Positions 63,437-64,000 of a stretch of DNA of 64,000 bases are shown piece after piece. The DNA is taken from contig NZ_CABPSL010000007.1 in assembly GCF_902459665.1 (NCBI RefSeq), positions 124,001 through 188,000 on the forward strand, given 5' to 3'. Made by a program: the position numbers and the translations under genes. This DNA is from Pandoraea cepalis. Its GTDB lineage: Bacteria; Pseudomonadota; Gammaproteobacteria; Burkholderiales; Burkholderiaceae. The number at the start of each line of letters is the position of its first letter. The stretch's first letter is position 1. The notes under the pieces were generated by a model that saw only the letters and a program-made list of their open reading frames with translations, was not told the DNA's origin and did no database searches.

Positions 63437-64000
63437 TCAGCGACTGAGCACCTTTTGCCGCAGACGATACCCGCGCTGCGCCTTGCTCACGTTGTCGCTC
63501 TGCAATTCGGGCAGTACGTCGCGCAATTCCTGCGCGAGCGCGTGCAGAATGCGTTCGCCTTGACCCTCGCGGTCGTCTTCCGGAGCGTCGAGCAATTCCA
63601 GTTCGACTTCCACGAGCGGCTCCGTGTGGCGTTTGCCGCCGGCCTCAACCGCGACTTCGCCCCGGTCAAAGGCGATCTCGACCGCTGTGCCGTCCCCTGC
63701 GATATAGCGCCACAGGCGTCGCACGAAATTCGTTTCGAACTGGGCGACGACATTCGCCCCCTCGGCGCGCAGCAAATCCGCCGTGCCTGGCACGTCGCAA
63801 GCGGCGATCAGCGGCGCGAGTTCGAGCGCTTCGCCCCGCACCGCCTGCTCCCACTCGTGACGCACATGCAGTCCATCGCGGGCCTCACCCACCGACTTGA
63901 GCGTTTGCAGCCATTGTCCGGGGTGGCCGTCGCGCGCTACGAAACGCAACCGCAGCGCGGCCTTCGCTTGCGCGAGCGCCAGCGCGGGCGTATCGAAATA
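63437..64000 (-). CDS. CYTH-domain protein, C-terminal part
   Basis: The gene runs off the right edge; 187 codons plus stop are visible. The first visible residues read YFDTPALALAQAKAALRLRF, the CYTH pattern (DTP, then ALRLR). EIAFDRGEVAVEAGG and EVELELLDAPEDD are the later acidic and basic strands of the triphosphate tunnel. Family members hydrolyse inorganic triphosphate or related molecules. The visible end lacks a CHAD domain, ending SKAQRGYRLRQKVLSR after a helical segment. Confidence 0.85.
   Translation of the reverse strand, partial: YFDTPALALAQAKAALRLRFVARDGHPGQWLQTLKSVGEARDGLHVRHEWEQAVRGEALELAPLIAACDVPGTADLLRAEGANVVAQFETNFVRRLWRYIAGDGTAVEIAFDRGEVAVEAGGKRHTEPLVEVELELLDAPEDDREGQGERILHALAQELRDVLPELQSDNVSKAQRGYRLRQKVLSR

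Overview
The window is GC-rich, densely coded bacterial chromosome. The order hemA-prfA-prmC-grxD-ubiX, a second IF-1 gene, ettA, ychF, the M61 peptidase, two 3-hydroxybutyrate dehydrogenases and the general protein style point to a betaproteobacterium of the Burkholderiaceae. A Pandoraea-like organism is my best guess, but the sequence alone does not prove the genus. Long open frames antisense to real genes are common, as expected at this GC content, and were left out.

Layout. 1-2.7 kb: sulfide detoxification (end of a DUF2892 membrane protein, a DUF442 phosphatase/sulfide:quinone oxidoreductase fusion, a TauE/SafE permease). 2.9-4.9 kb: a translationally coupled phosphoribosyltransferase/erythromycin-esterase-like pair. 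4.9-7.4 kb: a long non-coding stretch, a chemoreceptor with almost no periplasmic domain, and a cupin. 7.5-11.5 kb: a 3-hydroxybutyrate module (GntP-type permease plus dehydrogenase) facing a sigma-54 activator, with a readable -24/-12 promoter and repeated upstream motifs. 11.6-20.9 kb: a CoA-dependent catabolic cluster that I cannot match to a described pathway. It encodes a TetR regulator, MaoC hydratase, PaaG-like hydratase/isomerase, a cysteine-free DUF35 protein, a cysteine-poor SCP2-type thiolase, a PaaK-like CoA ligase, a class III CoA transferase, a shortened alpha-methylacyl-CoA racemase, a ferritin-like diiron oxygenase and its flavin/[2Fe-2S] reductase. Two near-identical 22-bp operator/-35 elements mark two co-regulated promoters. 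21.2-26.3 kb: an iron alcohol dehydrogenase and an AcoD-type aldehyde dehydrogenase under an AcoR-like sigma-54 activator, again with promoter and activator sites visible.

26.3-37.5 kb: mostly household genes. These are creA, tRNA-Ala and tRNA-Glu, a YgjP-like metallopeptidase, a glycine-zipper lipoprotein with GYQQ repeats, a CBS protein, infA, an acylphosphatase lacking its usual catalytic Asn, a metallophosphoesterase, a MazG-like enzyme, a ferredoxin, ettA, a second hydroxybutyrate dehydrogenase and a patatin. 37.7-42.4 kb: an accessory chemotaxis operon (cytosolic double-PAS receptor, CheR, CheD, triple-CheW protein). 43-48 kb: ubiX, grxD, prmC, prfA, hemA. 48-53 kb: two GlsB/YeaQ-type small membrane proteins, an MFS exporter and a glycosyltransferase pair. 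53-64 kb: ychF, a zinc peptidase, a UbiH-type hydroxylase, dsbC, an M61 peptidase, a LysR/azoR divergent pair, a pirin, an AT-hook-bearing uracil-DNA glycosylase and a partial CYTH protein.

The strongest candidate for a new system is the 11.6-20.9 kb cluster. Its gene set suggests that an alpha-branched or aryl carboxylic acid is activated to a CoA ester, oxygenated by a one-subunit diiron enzyme, and cleaved by a thiolase-fold/DUF35 pair that appears built for retro-aldol rather than thiolytic chemistry. No CRISPR array, insertion sequence, prophage or rRNA gene was seen.
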